Part shown: in pieces, positions 11,101 to 19,565 of the stretch | Position numbering within the stretch: position 1 is the first letter of the stretch | Layout of the letters: each line of letters starts with the position of its first letter | From: Algibacter sp. L3A6 | Lineage (GTDB): Bacteria; Bacteroidota; Bacteroidia; Flavobacteriales; Flavobacteriaceae | Assembly (NCBI RefSeq): GCF_009796825.1 | Contig: NZ_CP047030.1 | Span: forward strand, 3,904,501 to 3,968,500 | Direction of reading: 5' to 3' | DNA length: 64,000 bases | The notes under the pieces: generated by a model | What the model saw: only the letters and a program-made list of their open reading frames with translations | What the model was told of the DNA's origin: nothing | Databases searched by the model: none | Made by a program: the position numbers and the translations under genes

Positions 11101-13769
11101 GTACTAGTTTAGATATAACCACTTTCGATTGTTCAAATATTGGAGACAACACGGTAGAACTTACGGTTACAGATAACAACAACAATGTTTCTACATGTTC
11201 TGCTATTGTAACTGTTGAAGATAACATTGCACCAGAAGCTATATGCCAAAGCATTACAGTACAATTAGATTCTAACGGTACCGCTACTATTGTGGCTGAC
11301 GATATAGATAATGGTTCTAACGATAATTGTGGAACAGTAACACTTGCTGCTTCTCAAACCATTTTTACATGTACAGATGTTGGAGATAACAACATTACAT
11401 TAGAAGTAACAGATGCTAATAACAATGTAAGTACTTGTACTGCCATTGTAACGGTAGAAGATAACCTTCCGCCAACAATTTTATGTCAAGATATCACGGT
11501 TCAATTAGATAGCGATGGTTTAGCTACTATAGCGGCATTAGATATCGATGGTGGATCTACAGATGCTTGCGGGACAGTTTCATTAACAGCTTCTCAAGCT
11601 AGTTTCGATTGTTCTAATATTGGAGATGTTATTGTTACATTAACAGCAACCGATGTAAACGGAAACTCAAGTACTTGCGATGCAACAGTAACTGTAGAGG
11701 ATAATATTGCTCCTACTATCACTTGCCCTGCCGATGTTGTTATAACAGCCGATGCAGGTCAGTGTACTGCAACTAATGTAGACTTAGGTCTTACAACAAC
11801 AAGCGATAATTGTGAAGTAGCCTCTATTACAAATAATGCTTTAGAGCCATTTGTTTTAGGTGAAACTATTGTAACATGGACAGTAACTGATACATCAGGA
11901 AACGAAACGACTTGCGAACAAAAAGTAACAGTAACAGATGGTAATTTACCAGAAGTTGTTTGTCCTGCAGATGTTTCAGTATTTGTAGATGCAGATTCTT
12001 GCAACGCAACAAATGTAGAATTAGGTACTTTAGATATTCAAGATTGTACAAGCGTTATTACAGTAAACGATGCGCCAGAAGCTTTTCCTATTGGAGATAC
12101 GCTAGTAACATGGACGGTAACAGATTCTGAAGGTAATATTAGCACCTGTACACAAACAGTAACGGTTGTAGATAATATTCCTCCAACTTTCGTTGAAGAA
12201 TTACCTGCAGAAACAATCACTATTGAATGTAACGTCGTTCCTACTCCTGAAACATTTACAGGGGCTGATAATTGCGCTACACCAGTAGTTACTTTTAATG
12301 AAGAACGTACAGACGGATCTTGTACTAATAACTATACTTTAGTTAGAACATGGACAGTAACAGATGCAGCTAATTTAACAACTAGCTTTACACAAACTAT
12401 AACAGTACAAGATACCACCGCTCCTACATTTGTTGGCGATTTACCTAGTGCTAATTTAGTGGCTGAATGTGACACGGTTCCTACGGCAGAAACATTAACT
12501 GCTGAAGATTCTTGCGGAACAGCAACAGTTACGGTACAAGATATCATTACAAATGGTGATTGTACCTCTAATTATACTATTGCAAGAGTTTGGACAGCGG
12601 AAGATGAATGTGAAAACAAAACATCTTACACGCAAATAATTTCAGTTCGCGATACTACGCCTCCCGTTTTCGATGCGCCTTTACCTGCTGAAACACTAGA
12701 AGTGGAATGTGATGCCATTCCTGATGCTGAAGTTTTAACTGCAACTGACAATTGTGGTAATGCTGCTGTAGAAGTGAATGATGTAAGAACGGATGGCGAT
12801 TGTCCTTCTAATTATATCATAACAAGAACATGGACAGCAACAGACGATTGTGATCTTATAGCAGAACATACGCAAATAATTACCGTTATAGATACTACAG
12901 CTCCAACACCTAGTACTACTTTCGATGCGATACTAGATGTAAGTTGTACAGATATTCCAGAAGTGCCAACAATTGAGTTTACAGATAATTGTTCGGATAA
13001 TGTTACTGTTGAATACAGCGAAACAAATTCATTTGATAAAACGGTTTTAGTAGATTACCAAATTGTAAGATCTTGGAAAGCTACTGATGCTTGTGATAAC
13101 AGTGAAACTTACACGCAAACATTAAATGTTGCTTTAGATGAAATTTATAGCGATATCGTTGCACCAGACTGGTGTTACAAAGAAGGTGTTTTAGATTTAA
13201 ATGAATTTATTGATCCTGCCTTAGATACCGATGGTACTTGGGAATTATTAGAAGGTGATTTAAAAGCTACTTTAACAAATAACTTATTCGATCCTTCTAC
13301 TCTAGAGCTTAGCGCAGATTTCTTACCTAATGATGGTGGAATTGATTATCTATTCAGATACTCTACAACAAACAATGGTTGTATCAGCATTACAGAGATT
13401 ACAATGAATATCCATGCGGATTGTGATGTATTACCTTGTGGTGAAAATGATATTGCAATTTCTACTGCTATTACACCAAACGGTGATGGTATAAACGATA
13501 CGTTCGATATCTCTGGAATAGATTTATGTGGCTTTGTTGCTAGCGTAAAAATATTCAACCGTTGGGGCGCTATAGTTTACGAATCTTCTAACTACACTTT
13601 AGGTAGCATGTCTACTTCTGGTAGCGAAGGCGATTGGGATGGTTACTCTCCTACTTCTGCAATAGGAAACAATGGAAAATTACCTAACGGAACATATTAT
13701 TATATTATTCATTTACAAGATAGTGGATTAGCACCTTTAACTGGCCCAATATATTTAGGAACAAAATAA
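5187..13769 (+). CDS. Giant repeat adhesin with T9SS type B C-terminal sorting domain (SprB-like architecture)
   Basis: This 2860-residue protein is a cell-surface cargo of the type IX secretion system. Order of parts: signal peptide to about residue 35; a 600-residue N-terminal region rich in beta structure with a DUF11-like segment near 400-540; 19 tandem repeats of about 80 residues (652-2173), each with conserved cysteines, the motif NTVTLTVTD and the linker VTVEDNVAP; two HYR-like repeats (about 2174-2331) with TWTVTD; four related repeats (about 2332-2650) with RTWTATD; and a gliding-motility-associated C-terminal domain (about 2751-2860) with ITPNGDGINDTF and FNRWG, the type B signal. 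Acidic residues and Asp/Asn-rich loops suggest calcium-stabilised Ig-like folds. The following PorP/SprF gene is the expected partner. The class resembles SprB of Flavobacterium johnsoniae in architecture and context, not in proven orthology. Confidence 0.93.
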   Translation: MKKFYTKQFSVSNTSLSLMCFTVLLLLSVFNGYSQVIVDFTPRQSSFNIQGDFSMIGNTNLTLSDYDDTSSNGEDMRYVDIDGDSRTFNSSSSILEFSTESGALVECSNIVYAGLYWTGRASLDGADANEDGDGNPDTFSVTKDAITKDFNKRKVLFKGPGFNYQEITATGIEFPDDESNNMYAAYADVTDLLVANEGAGVYTVADIATIEGNGYPTGYYGGWGLVVVYENYKMKWRDISVFDGFAYVSSGGGNEYIDISGFKAVEEGDVNIKLGVMAGEGDVGVGGDRLSIMIRDTDDVQGIPATFLNNSYRDLVHPGNTVDNFFNSSIYTHNGAPGKRTPDLNNNTGVDIAVFNIENSDQSLIENGQNYTRFKYNSSQDTYIIFNATFAVDAYVPKPEGVITATTVNGTPPTSLEPTDSAEYIIDIKNTGSEATNNTVVTIPLPDSVNPNDLNINTKSSIIPAPTSEIDPTIGTNGAIVWNIGTLPVPIDRDTVLASISFSLTVTTDCDFYQDDEDKFVSVNGKISGVGATSGAPFDLTLIQGYEMSGNCIGASIAAPIIIPINYKSYVDSPPTGDAPADIMIDCGEVVPVADTALVTNLQDNSGETPIVAFVEDVSNNATPEVITRTYSITDDCGNVTNVTQQITRMPSPPPTAMCQDIDVILDTTGNATITADQIDNGSSACSGAVTLSASQTEFTCSNVGVNTVTLTVTDVSGQTATCDATVTVIDDINPEALCQPVTIYLDAAGVATLAPSDIDNGSNDICGIKSLEVDKDTFSCTDLGTNTVTLTVTDNSDNASTCTAEVTVVDNIPPTAICANITVQLDASGNASINPEDIDGGSSDNCSTITFSASKTAFTCDDLGVNSITLTVTDANSLETTCTAEVTVVDSIAPEAICFNEIDVAIDSAGNASITVADINNGSTDNCSIDSITIDKTNFDCSNIGANTVTLTVTDTSGNSDTCTTTVNIVDNQGPAVACKSITVELDANGVATIVPGDVDDGSSDCSGLSSTTLSQTTFDCSNLGANNVTLTVTDNGGNVESCIAVVTVVDNVKPTVICQNIVAQLDATGNVTINATDVDNGSNDACGIDTLTLDVTDFTCDNIGANTVTLNVIDVNGNSETCTATVTVEDNVAPTALCQAITVQLDATGNATITPSQIDNGSTDSCGIDTRTLDITTFDCSNIGDNTVELTITDINGNASSCTTTVTIEDNVAPTVLCQAITVQLDAAGNASITPEQIDNGSTDSCGIDTRTLDITTFNCSTIGDNTVELTVTDINGNASSCTTTVTVEDNVAPVGICQPFTAQLDASGSVTITPDDVNNASTDACGIQSLSLDKTTFDCTSIGDNTVELTVTDNNGNTSTCTTTVTIEDNIAPVVLCKDATVQLSGEGFITISPVDIDNGSYDSCSTVTMTVSPSILECSNVGENTVTLTVKDLNGNEEKCTAIVTVEDITPPTVLCQAITVQLDADGNASITPEQIDNGSTDSCGIDTRTLDITTFDCSTIGDNTVELTVTDINGNSATCTTIVTVEDNIAPTVICQDIVVQLNSSGIATITAEDVDNGSNDACGIQSTSLDITTFDCSDVGVNTVTLKAVDANGNESTCDALVTVEDNVAPVIACKNITVRLDETGSVIIEPSDIDDGSSDCSSEVTLAASQTVFDCSNIGANTVTLTVTDAYGNAGTCDALVTVLDIVPPTAICQAITVQLDADGNATITPEQIDNGSNDACGIQDLSLDITTFDCSNIGDNTVELTVTDNNDNVSTCTAIVTVEDTTAPEAICKDITIQLNSAGNADIVANDIDGGSTDNCGIPALSASQLNFTCADIGANTVTLTVTDSSGNEDTCTATVTVEDTIDPTVECKNITVQLDNTGTVSILPEDVDNGSADCSGEVSLSVSQTTFDCTNIGENTVTLTVTDINGNDSFCDAIVTVEDITPPTAICQAITVQLDADGNATITPDQIDNGSNDACGILSTSLDITTFDCSNIGDNTVELTVTDNNNNVSTCSAIVTVEDNIAPEAICQSITVQLDSNGTATIVADDIDNGSNDNCGTVTLAASQTIFTCTDVGDNNITLEVTDANNNVSTCTAIVTVEDNLPPTILCQDITVQLDSDGLATIAALDIDGGSTDACGTVSLTASQASFDCSNIGDVIVTLTATDVNGNSSTCDATVTVEDNIAPTITCPADVVITADAGQCTATNVDLGLTTTSDNCEVASITNNALEPFVLGETIVTWTVTDTSGNETTCEQKVTVTDGNLPEVVCPADVSVFVDADSCNATNVELGTLDIQDCTSVITVNDAPEAFPIGDTLVTWTVTDSEGNISTCTQTVTVVDNIPPTFVEELPAETITIECNVVPTPETFTGADNCATPVVTFNEERTDGSCTNNYTLVRTWTVTDAANLTTSFTQTITVQDTTAPTFVGDLPSANLVAECDTVPTAETLTAEDSCGTATVTVQDIITNGDCTSNYTIARVWTAEDECENKTSYTQIISVRDTTPPVFDAPLPAETLEVECDAIPDAEVLTATDNCGNAAVEVNDVRTDGDCPSNYIITRTWTATDDCDLIAEHTQIITVIDTTAPTPSTTFDAILDVSCTDIPEVPTIEFTDNCSDNVTVEYSETNSFDKTVLVDYQIVRSWKATDACDNSETYTQTLNVALDEIYSDIVAPDWCYKEGVLDLNEFIDPALDTDGTWELLEGDLKATLTNNLFDPSTLELSADFLPNDGGIDYLFRYSTTNNGCISITEITMNIHADCDVLPCGENDIAISTAITPNGDGINDTFDISGIDLCGFVASVKIFNRWGAIVYESSNYTLGSMSTSGSEGDWDGYSPTSAIGNNGKLPNGTYYYIIHLQDSGLAPLTGPIYLGTK
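7141..11706 (+). repeat. 19 tandem ~240-bp coding repeats inside the adhesin
   Basis: The segment encodes 19 successive units averaging 240 bases. Each protein unit begins like APTAICQ and ends like TCTATVTVEDN. Some units are nearly identical at the DNA level: units 7, 8 and 11 share the protein phrase DNGSTDSCGIDTRTLDITTF. Units 11, 14 and 17 all begin PPT-CQAITVQLDADGN, giving a three-unit superperiod of about 720 bases. Such arrays expand and contract by recombination. Confidence 0.92.
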
Positions 13770-13780
13770 AATATTAACCT

Positions 13781-14707
13781 ATGAAATTTTTAAAACAAAA
13801 CATAATAGCTATTGCATTGTTTAGCTGTACAGTTGGAATTGCGCAACAACTACCGCAATTTACCCAGTACATGTACAATACAATCTCTATAAACCCAGCT
13901 TATGCTGGTAGTAGAGAAGCATTAAGCATTGTTGGATTGCACAGAAGCCAATGGGTTGGTTTTAAAGGCGGACCAATTACACAAACTTTATCGATACATA
14001 CACCGTTAAGAAACGATCGTATTGGTTTAGGTTTATCTTTTATTGAAGACGATTTAGGACCCCAGAACTTTTCATATTTATATGCCGATTTCTCATACTC
14101 AATTCCAACAGGGAAAAACGGTAAATTAGCATTTGGATTAAAAGGTGGATTTACACAGTTTAGTTTCGATACCGATTTTAGATTAGAAACCTCTAACCTT
14201 TCAGATCCATTAATTTTTGGAGCTGAAGACCGTTGGACACCAAACATTGGAGCTGGAGTTTACTGGAGTACAGATCGTATTTACGCAGGTTTATCTGCAC
14301 CGAGAATCCTAAATAATGACATTAACAATAAAAATGACTTCGAAGCCTTAGAGCGTGTTAGTTATTACTTTACTGTTGGTGGTGTTTTAGATATTAGTCA
14401 AGATTTTAAATTCAAACCAGCAGCGTTAATTAAAGCAACTAATGGCGCTCCGGTATCATACGATTTAACTGCAAATTTCCTTTACAAAGAAAAAATATGG
14501 TTAGGCGGATCTTATAGAATAAACGAACAAACAGCTGCTATTGGTGGTATTGTAGATTTTCAAGTATCTAGACAATTACGTTTAGGTTATGCTTACGAAA
14601 AACCAATTTCAGAAATTGCCGATTACACAACAGGAACACATGAGGTTCTTTTAATTTATGAATTCAAATTCTTGAGTTCTAAATTAAAATCTCCTCGTTA
14701 TTTCTAA
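13781..14707 (+). CDS. T9SS outer-membrane protein, PorP/SprF family
   Basis: This 308-residue protein has a signal peptide ending near residue 22 (GIAQ) and the PorP/SprF signatures NPAYAGS (38-44) and RSQWVGFKGGP (55-65), followed by repeated beta strands expected of a 14-strand outer-membrane barrel. PorP/SprF proteins bind the PorKN ring and, as with SprF and SprB, are often dedicated to secretion or surface attachment of the type B cargo encoded next to them. The gene begins 11 bases after the adhesin stop, so the two are co-transcribed. I infer that this copy serves the giant adhesin. Confidence 0.95.
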   Translation: MKFLKQNIIAIALFSCTVGIAQQLPQFTQYMYNTISINPAYAGSREALSIVGLHRSQWVGFKGGPITQTLSIHTPLRNDRIGLGLSFIEDDLGPQNFSYLYADFSYSIPTGKNGKLAFGLKGGFTQFSFDTDFRLETSNLSDPLIFGAEDRWTPNIGAGVYWSTDRIYAGLSAPRILNNDINNKNDFEALERVSYYFTVGGVLDISQDFKFKPAALIKATNGAPVSYDLTANFLYKEKIWLGGSYRINEQTAAIGGIVDFQVSRQLRLGYAYEKPISEIADYTTGTHEVLLIYEFKFLSSKLKSPRYF

Positions 14708-14798
14708 AAAACTTTACTATGTCTACCAAATGGCATAATAAAAAAATTTCAACGCAATTGGCTTAACTAACAAACTCAAAAGAAATAAAACCCTATAT

Positions 14799-16724
14799 AT
14801 GAAACTAAAAAATTACATATTAGTTTGTATAGCCTTAATATTAAGTATTAATGGTTTTGCTCAACAAGGAAAACAAAAAAGAGCAGACACCCTTTTTAAT
14901 AAATTTTCGTTCGTTAAGGCTGCTAAAGTATACAGAGAACTTATTCAAAATAATTATAATAGAGATTACGCTACTAGGCAATTAGCAGATTGCTATGCCC
15001 TACTTCGTGATCCTAGAAATGCATCCAGATATTACAAAAGTGTTGTAAAGCAAGATAATGTTCCTGTAGAATATTATTATAAATACGCACAGTCTTTACG
15101 TGGTATGAAAAAATACGACGATTCTCGCGAATGGTTGCAAACCTTTAAAGATTCTGGTGGTGTTATAAATTCTAACGATTTTTCTAAAGACTTAAATTTT
15201 ATAACAAGTGTTTTCAATTCACAACAACAATACTTTTTAGATAAGGTTAGATTCAATTCTAAGTATAGTGATTTTGGGGCTTTTGAAAAAGGCGGACAAG
15301 TTTATTTCGCTTCCGCAAGAGATGAAGGTGTGGCCGTAAAAAGAGTTTACGGATGGAACGAGCAACCGTTTTTAGATATCTATGTCGCTCAAGCGGGAAC
15401 AAGACGTAATGTAGACCATACAGCCAAACTTAAGGGTGATGTAAATTCCATTTATCATGATGGTCCTGTGGTAATTACTAAAGATGGAAAAACCATGTAT
15501 TTTTCTAGAAACAACTATAAAGATCAAGTTGAAGAAAAAGACGCAAAGGGTTTAACCAACATGAAAATATATAGAGCTAAACTACGTGATAGTCTTTGGA
15601 CAGACGTTGAAGATTTATCTATCAATAATGCCGATTATTCAACACAACACCCCGCTTTAAATAATGATGATACAAAATTATATTTTGCATCAGATAGACC
15701 AGGAGGTTTTGGCGGTTCGGATATTTACGTTGTAGATATAAATGCTGACGGCACTTTAGGTGAACCTGAAAATGTTGGCCCAGTAATTAATACAGATCAG
15801 GCCGATGGTTTTCCATTTATTAATAATGAAGGAACCTTATTCTTCTCTTCTGGAGGACATGTAGGTTTAGGTTTGTTAGATATTTTTGCTACCATTAGAG
15901 GTGAAGATGACCAAGCAGACGAAGTTGTAGATGTTATCAATTTAGGCGTTCCAATTAACTCGAATAAGGATGATTTTTCTTTTAGTATGAACCCTAACGG
16001 TATAACGGGCTATTTTGCCTCTAATCGTGTTGGCGGTCGTGGTGACGATGATATTTATGCCTATCACAGAAAACCTGTTCTACATGTAGAAGGTGTGGTT
16101 AGCGATGCTATTAATTCTAAACCAATTCCAAATTCGGTTATTCAACTTATAAACTCAAAAGGAGAAAAAGTTGCTTACATGACTACAGATAAAAATGGTT
16201 TCTATCAAATAAATATAGACAGAAATCAAGATTATAAAATTATTGCAAGTCAGAAAAAATACATCGACGATTACAGAACATTTACATCTAAACACCTGCA
16301 AACCGAGTTAACCTCAATTACAGCCAATTTACTTTTAAACCCTGTACCAGATGTTATAAAGCTAGCAGAATTAAACACCATTTATTTCGATTTCAACAAG
16401 CATAACATTCGTCCTGATGCGGCTTTAGAATTAGATAAAATTGTAGATTTAATGTTGAATGTTTATCCAGAAATGGTAATTAGAATTGAATCGCATACCG
16501 ATTCTAGAGGGCTACTATCTTACAATGATAAACTATCTATAGATAGAGCAAATTCAACTTACGAGTATATAATCTCTAAAGGTGTAAACCCTGAAAGAAT
16601 TACAGAACACGAAGGATTTGGTGAACGTAGATTAACAAATGGTTGTGAAGATGGGCAAAATTGTGAAGAAAAAGACCACCAGTTAAACAGACGTACACAG
16701 TTTATAGTGATAAAAATGGAATAG
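14799..16724 (+). CDS. PorE-like TPR/PD40/carboxypeptidase-regulatory/OmpA protein (copy 1)
   Basis: The 641-residue protein has a signal peptide (about 1-22), N-terminal TPR-like helices (about 28-160), a PD40/WD40-like propeller with the motif YFASDRPGGFGGSDIY near 292-308, a carboxypeptidase-regulatory-like beta domain (about 427-505), and a C-terminal OmpA domain (526-641). The OmpA domain keeps the diaminopimelate-binding aspartate and arginine, D568 in SHTDSRG and R583 in SIDRAN. This domain order matches PorE of Porphyromonas gingivalis, which links T9SS PorP to peptidoglycan. It follows the PorP/SprF gene by 91 bases and is followed by a paralogue of the same layout. I infer a periplasmic anchoring role for the adhesin secretion unit. 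Confidence 0.9.
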   Translation: MKLKNYILVCIALILSINGFAQQGKQKRADTLFNKFSFVKAAKVYRELIQNNYNRDYATRQLADCYALLRDPRNASRYYKSVVKQDNVPVEYYYKYAQSLRGMKKYDDSREWLQTFKDSGGVINSNDFSKDLNFITSVFNSQQQYFLDKVRFNSKYSDFGAFEKGGQVYFASARDEGVAVKRVYGWNEQPFLDIYVAQAGTRRNVDHTAKLKGDVNSIYHDGPVVITKDGKTMYFSRNNYKDQVEEKDAKGLTNMKIYRAKLRDSLWTDVEDLSINNADYSTQHPALNNDDTKLYFASDRPGGFGGSDIYVVDINADGTLGEPENVGPVINTDQADGFPFINNEGTLFFSSGGHVGLGLLDIFATIRGEDDQADEVVDVINLGVPINSNKDDFSFSMNPNGITGYFASNRVGGRGDDDIYAYHRKPVLHVEGVVSDAINSKPIPNSVIQLINSKGEKVAYMTTDKNGFYQINIDRNQDYKIIASQKKYIDDYRTFTSKHLQTELTSITANLLLNPVPDVIKLAELNTIYFDFNKHNIRPDAALELDKIVDLMLNVYPEMVIRIESHTDSRGLLSYNDKLSIDRANSTYEYIISKGVNPERITEHEGFGERRLTNGCEDGQNCEEKDHQLNRRTQFIVIKME

Positions 16725-16794
16725 TAAATACAGCTAATCGCATGTTTTACTTTACCTAAAACCTACTTATATTTTTTTAATTAAATATAGACCC

Positions 16795-18732
16795 ATGAAA
16801 TTAAAAAATTACTGCTTAACAATTATGTTCTTGCTTGTTTCCGTAACGGTGTTCGCACAATATGGCATGCAAAAAAAAGCGGATAAACTATTCAATACAT
16901 TTGCTTTTGCCGATGCAACAGAGGTATATACTAGGTTAATTGATAAAGATTTTAATACCGATTATGCCACTAGGCAATTAGCCGATACTTATGCTTTTAT
17001 GAGAAACCCAGACAGTGCTGTGGTGTATTATCAAAAAGCTGTAGAACAAGCAAATGTGCCTATAGAATACTATTATAATTATGCACAAGCTTTAAGAGGT
17101 GTAAAAGATTATAAAGGGTATCGCCAATGGATGCGTGAGTATAAAAATAAAGGTGGTGTTATTAATGAAGCCCAACTAGCTAGCGATAAAGACTTCTTGA
17201 AATCTATAGTAAATGCAAAGCAAAGTTATTTTTTAACCGATGTTAAGTTTAATTCAGAATTTAGCGATTTTGGAGCCGTTGAACATAATGGCAATATTTA
17301 TTTTACTTCTGCTAGAGATAAAGGCGCATTAACAAAACATGTTTATGGTTGGAATAAAGAACCGTTTTTAGATATTTATGTTACCGAAAAAGGGACTAAC
17401 GACTCTTTAGTAAATCATAAATCAAAACTAAAAGGTGAAATAAATTCTGTTTTTCACGATGGACCAATTACAATTACCAAAGACGGTAAAACCATTTATT
17501 TTTCTAGAAATGATTTCAATAAAAATGTCTTAGGTAAAAACACAGAAGGCATTACCAATTTAAAAATATACCGTGCCATGCTTACAGATGGAAAATGGAA
17601 AAACTTAGAAGAATTATCTTTTAACGACAGCTCCTACTCTACTGGTCATCCAGCGTTAAATAGCGACGAAACAAAATTATATTTCGCATCGGATAGACCT
17701 GGCGGATTTGGCGGATCGGATATTTATTACGCAAATATTAATGCCGATGGCAGCTTAGGAGAACCTATAAATGTAGGTGAAATTGTAAACACCAATAAAA
17801 ACGAAAAATTCCCTTTTGTAAATAGCGAAGATGTATTATTCTTTTCTTCCGATGGACATCAAGGTTTAGGCTTAATGGATATTTTTGCAACCGTTTACAG
17901 TAAAGACAAAACCATTACAAACGTTGCTAACTTAGGCGTTCCTGTAAATTCTAGTAAAGACGATTTTTCATTCTTTTTAAATGAAGATGGACTTTCTGGT
18001 TACTTCGCATCAAACCGTGAAGGCGGTGTAGGCAGCGATGATATTTATGCTTTCGATAAAAGACCTCAATTAAAAATAGCCGGTAAATTAACCGATGCCG
18101 AAACCAATCTTCCTATAGAAGATGCAACCATAACTTTGTTGGATACTGATGGAAACACTATTGCTTTTGTTGAAACCGATAGCGATGGTAACTATGATAT
18201 TAATATTGATAGAGATACCGATTACAAACTACAAGTTACTAAAGACGGATATATTGAAGACTCTCGCGATACAACTTCTAAAAATGTAGATAAGAATGTA
18301 TCAACTATTACCGAAGATTTTGTTCTTAATAAAATACAGGAACCAAAACCAACTGTGGAGCCTTATCCAATTGTGGAGTTAGCTCCTATTTACTTCGATT
18401 TCGATAAATCTACTATTAGAAATCAAGATACTGATGAGCTAAATAGAATTGTAGATTTAATGCTTAACACGTATCCAGAAATGGCAATCGAAATTGAATC
18501 GCATACAGATTCTAGAGGACCTGCGGAATACAACAAAAGGCTCTCTGTTAAACGCGCAAAATCTACTTACAATTATCTTGTAGAACATGGGGTTAATAAA
18601 GATAGAATTGTATCCTTTAAAGGTTTGGGAGAAGAAAAACTTGTAAACCAATGTGATGGTAGCATTAAATGCTCTAAAGCTCAACACGAACTAAACAGAC
18701 GTACACAGTTTATTGTTTCTAAAATAAAATAA
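16795..18732 (+). CDS. PorE-like TPR/PD40/carboxypeptidase-regulatory/OmpA protein (copy 2)
   Basis: This 645-residue protein is colinear with its upstream neighbour throughout: signal peptide, TPR-like helices with DYATRQLADTYA near 57-68, PD40 propeller with the same YFASDRPGGFGGSDIY phrase, regulatory-like beta domain and C-terminal OmpA domain from about residue 530. The peptidoglycan-binding residues are D572 and R587. The pair arose by tandem duplication, since 70 bases separate them and their lengths differ by four residues. The regulatory-like and linker regions differ most (copy 2 has an EPKPTVEPYP linker), so the two may not be interchangeable. It is the last gene of the operon, which ends in a strong terminator. 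Confidence 0.9.
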   Translation: MKLKNYCLTIMFLLVSVTVFAQYGMQKKADKLFNTFAFADATEVYTRLIDKDFNTDYATRQLADTYAFMRNPDSAVVYYQKAVEQANVPIEYYYNYAQALRGVKDYKGYRQWMREYKNKGGVINEAQLASDKDFLKSIVNAKQSYFLTDVKFNSEFSDFGAVEHNGNIYFTSARDKGALTKHVYGWNKEPFLDIYVTEKGTNDSLVNHKSKLKGEINSVFHDGPITITKDGKTIYFSRNDFNKNVLGKNTEGITNLKIYRAMLTDGKWKNLEELSFNDSSYSTGHPALNSDETKLYFASDRPGGFGGSDIYYANINADGSLGEPINVGEIVNTNKNEKFPFVNSEDVLFFSSDGHQGLGLMDIFATVYSKDKTITNVANLGVPVNSSKDDFSFFLNEDGLSGYFASNREGGVGSDDIYAFDKRPQLKIAGKLTDAETNLPIEDATITLLDTDGNTIAFVETDSDGNYDINIDRDTDYKLQVTKDGYIEDSRDTTSKNVDKNVSTITEDFVLNKIQEPKPTVEPYPIVELAPIYFDFDKSTIRNQDTDELNRIVDLMLNTYPEMAIEIESHTDSRGPAEYNKRLSVKRAKSTYNYLVEHGVNKDRIVSFKGLGEEKLVNQCDGSIKCSKAQHELNRRTQFIVSKIK

Positions 18733-18735
18733 TTT

Positions 18736-18796
18736 GGCATTTTAAATGCCCTTTTAAAAAAGCACCAATATGTTATTCATATTGGTGCTTTTTTTA
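18736..18796 (+). terminator. Terminator of the adhesin operon (two hairpins)
   Basis: A short hairpin with arms GGCATTT (18736-18742) and AAATGCC (18744-18750) precedes a perfect 12-bp stem, AGCACCAATATG at 18761-18772 and CATATTGGTGCT at 18778-18789, loop TTATT, followed by a T-run. An A-run upstream would also let it work on the other strand. Confidence 0.93.
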
Positions 18797-18862
18797 TTTC
18801 TGTAAATAAAATTTTACATTCTAAAATATCAATAGATACAATTATTAAAGCCTTTTCTTCAT

Positions 18863-18870
18863 TATCTTTG
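18863..18870 (+). promoter_or_regulatory. -7 promoter box for the DUF3124 gene
   Basis: TATCTTTG is an exact match to the Bacteroidota -7 consensus TAnnTTTG and lies about 90 bases before the next gene. No clear TTG -33 box is seen at the expected distance. Confidence 0.4.
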
Positions 18871-18958
18871 TATATATCACAGCTTAAATTATAGGTTTAA
18901 AATTTCTTTAACAGCAAAAAAAGTTTATTTTAAAGCCTTATTTTAAAAGTATCAACTC

Positions 18959-19492
18959 ATGTTAATAAAGTGTTCTATGCATACATCTAAATACCTTCTT
19001 ATTATTTTTACAGCTTTACTCTTTACAAGCTGTAACAACGAAACTAAAATGAGTTCGGTAAGCACCGAAAATTGGTCGAAACGTAAAGTCTCTAAAACGC
19101 TTTCAGATTCCTTAGAATACGGAAAGTCTTACTTGTCTACCTATTCTCAAATTTTTAGCATGTCTGAGCATAAAACACACAATTTAACTACTATGGTTAG
19201 CTTAAGAAACACAAGCGATGTAGATACCATTTATGTGTTAAGTGCTAAGTATTTTGATACACACGGTAAACATGTGCGCCCTTACATTGGTCATGCTATC
19301 TTTTTGGCGCCTATGGAAACCTGCGAAATTATTATTGATGAAATTGATAACTCTGGAGGTACCGGTTCTAATTTTGTATTTGAATGGAAAACACCTAAAG
19401 ACTGCCCAGAACCTTTATTCGAAGCAATTATGAATTCTACCGTAGGCCAACAAGGCTTATCATTTGCAACGCAAGCAAGAAGGATTAAATAA
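18959..19492 (+). CDS. DUF3124 domain lipoprotein
   Basis: The 177-residue protein carries a lipoprotein signal ending LLFTSC, with the lipidated cysteine at residue 25, and a DUF3124 domain over most of the rest (for example VVSLRNTSDVDTIYV-like and PYIGHAIFLAPMETCEI segments, then FVFEW and a C-terminal FATQARRI). The biochemical role of DUF3124 is unknown. A start at the second ATG (18977, MHTSKYLL) would give a more usual 19-residue lipoprotein signal and may be the true one. It appears to be a single-gene unit with its own -7 box and is independent of the upstream terminator-closed operon. Confidence 0.85.
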   Translation: MLIKCSMHTSKYLLIIFTALLFTSCNNETKMSSVSTENWSKRKVSKTLSDSLEYGKSYLSTYSQIFSMSEHKTHNLTTMVSLRNTSDVDTIYVLSAKYFDTHGKHVRPYIGHAIFLAPMETCEIIIDEIDNSGGTGSNFVFEWKTPKDCPEPLFEAIMNSTVGQQGLSFATQARRIK

Positions 19493-19565
19493 TACGAGGA
19501 ATATTTATTAAAATATAAGCTTATCCCTAAGTTAGTAGCAATATAACGCCAGTGACCAATTGAAT

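Noticed and set aside
7141..11706. CRISPR-like repetitive DNA
   Set aside because: The repeats are 240 bases, all coding and in frame, without short identical repeats and unique spacers.
14708..14798. 15-codon frame between the PorP/SprF and PorE-like genes
   Set aside because: It is too short and has no spacing or composition signal to support it.
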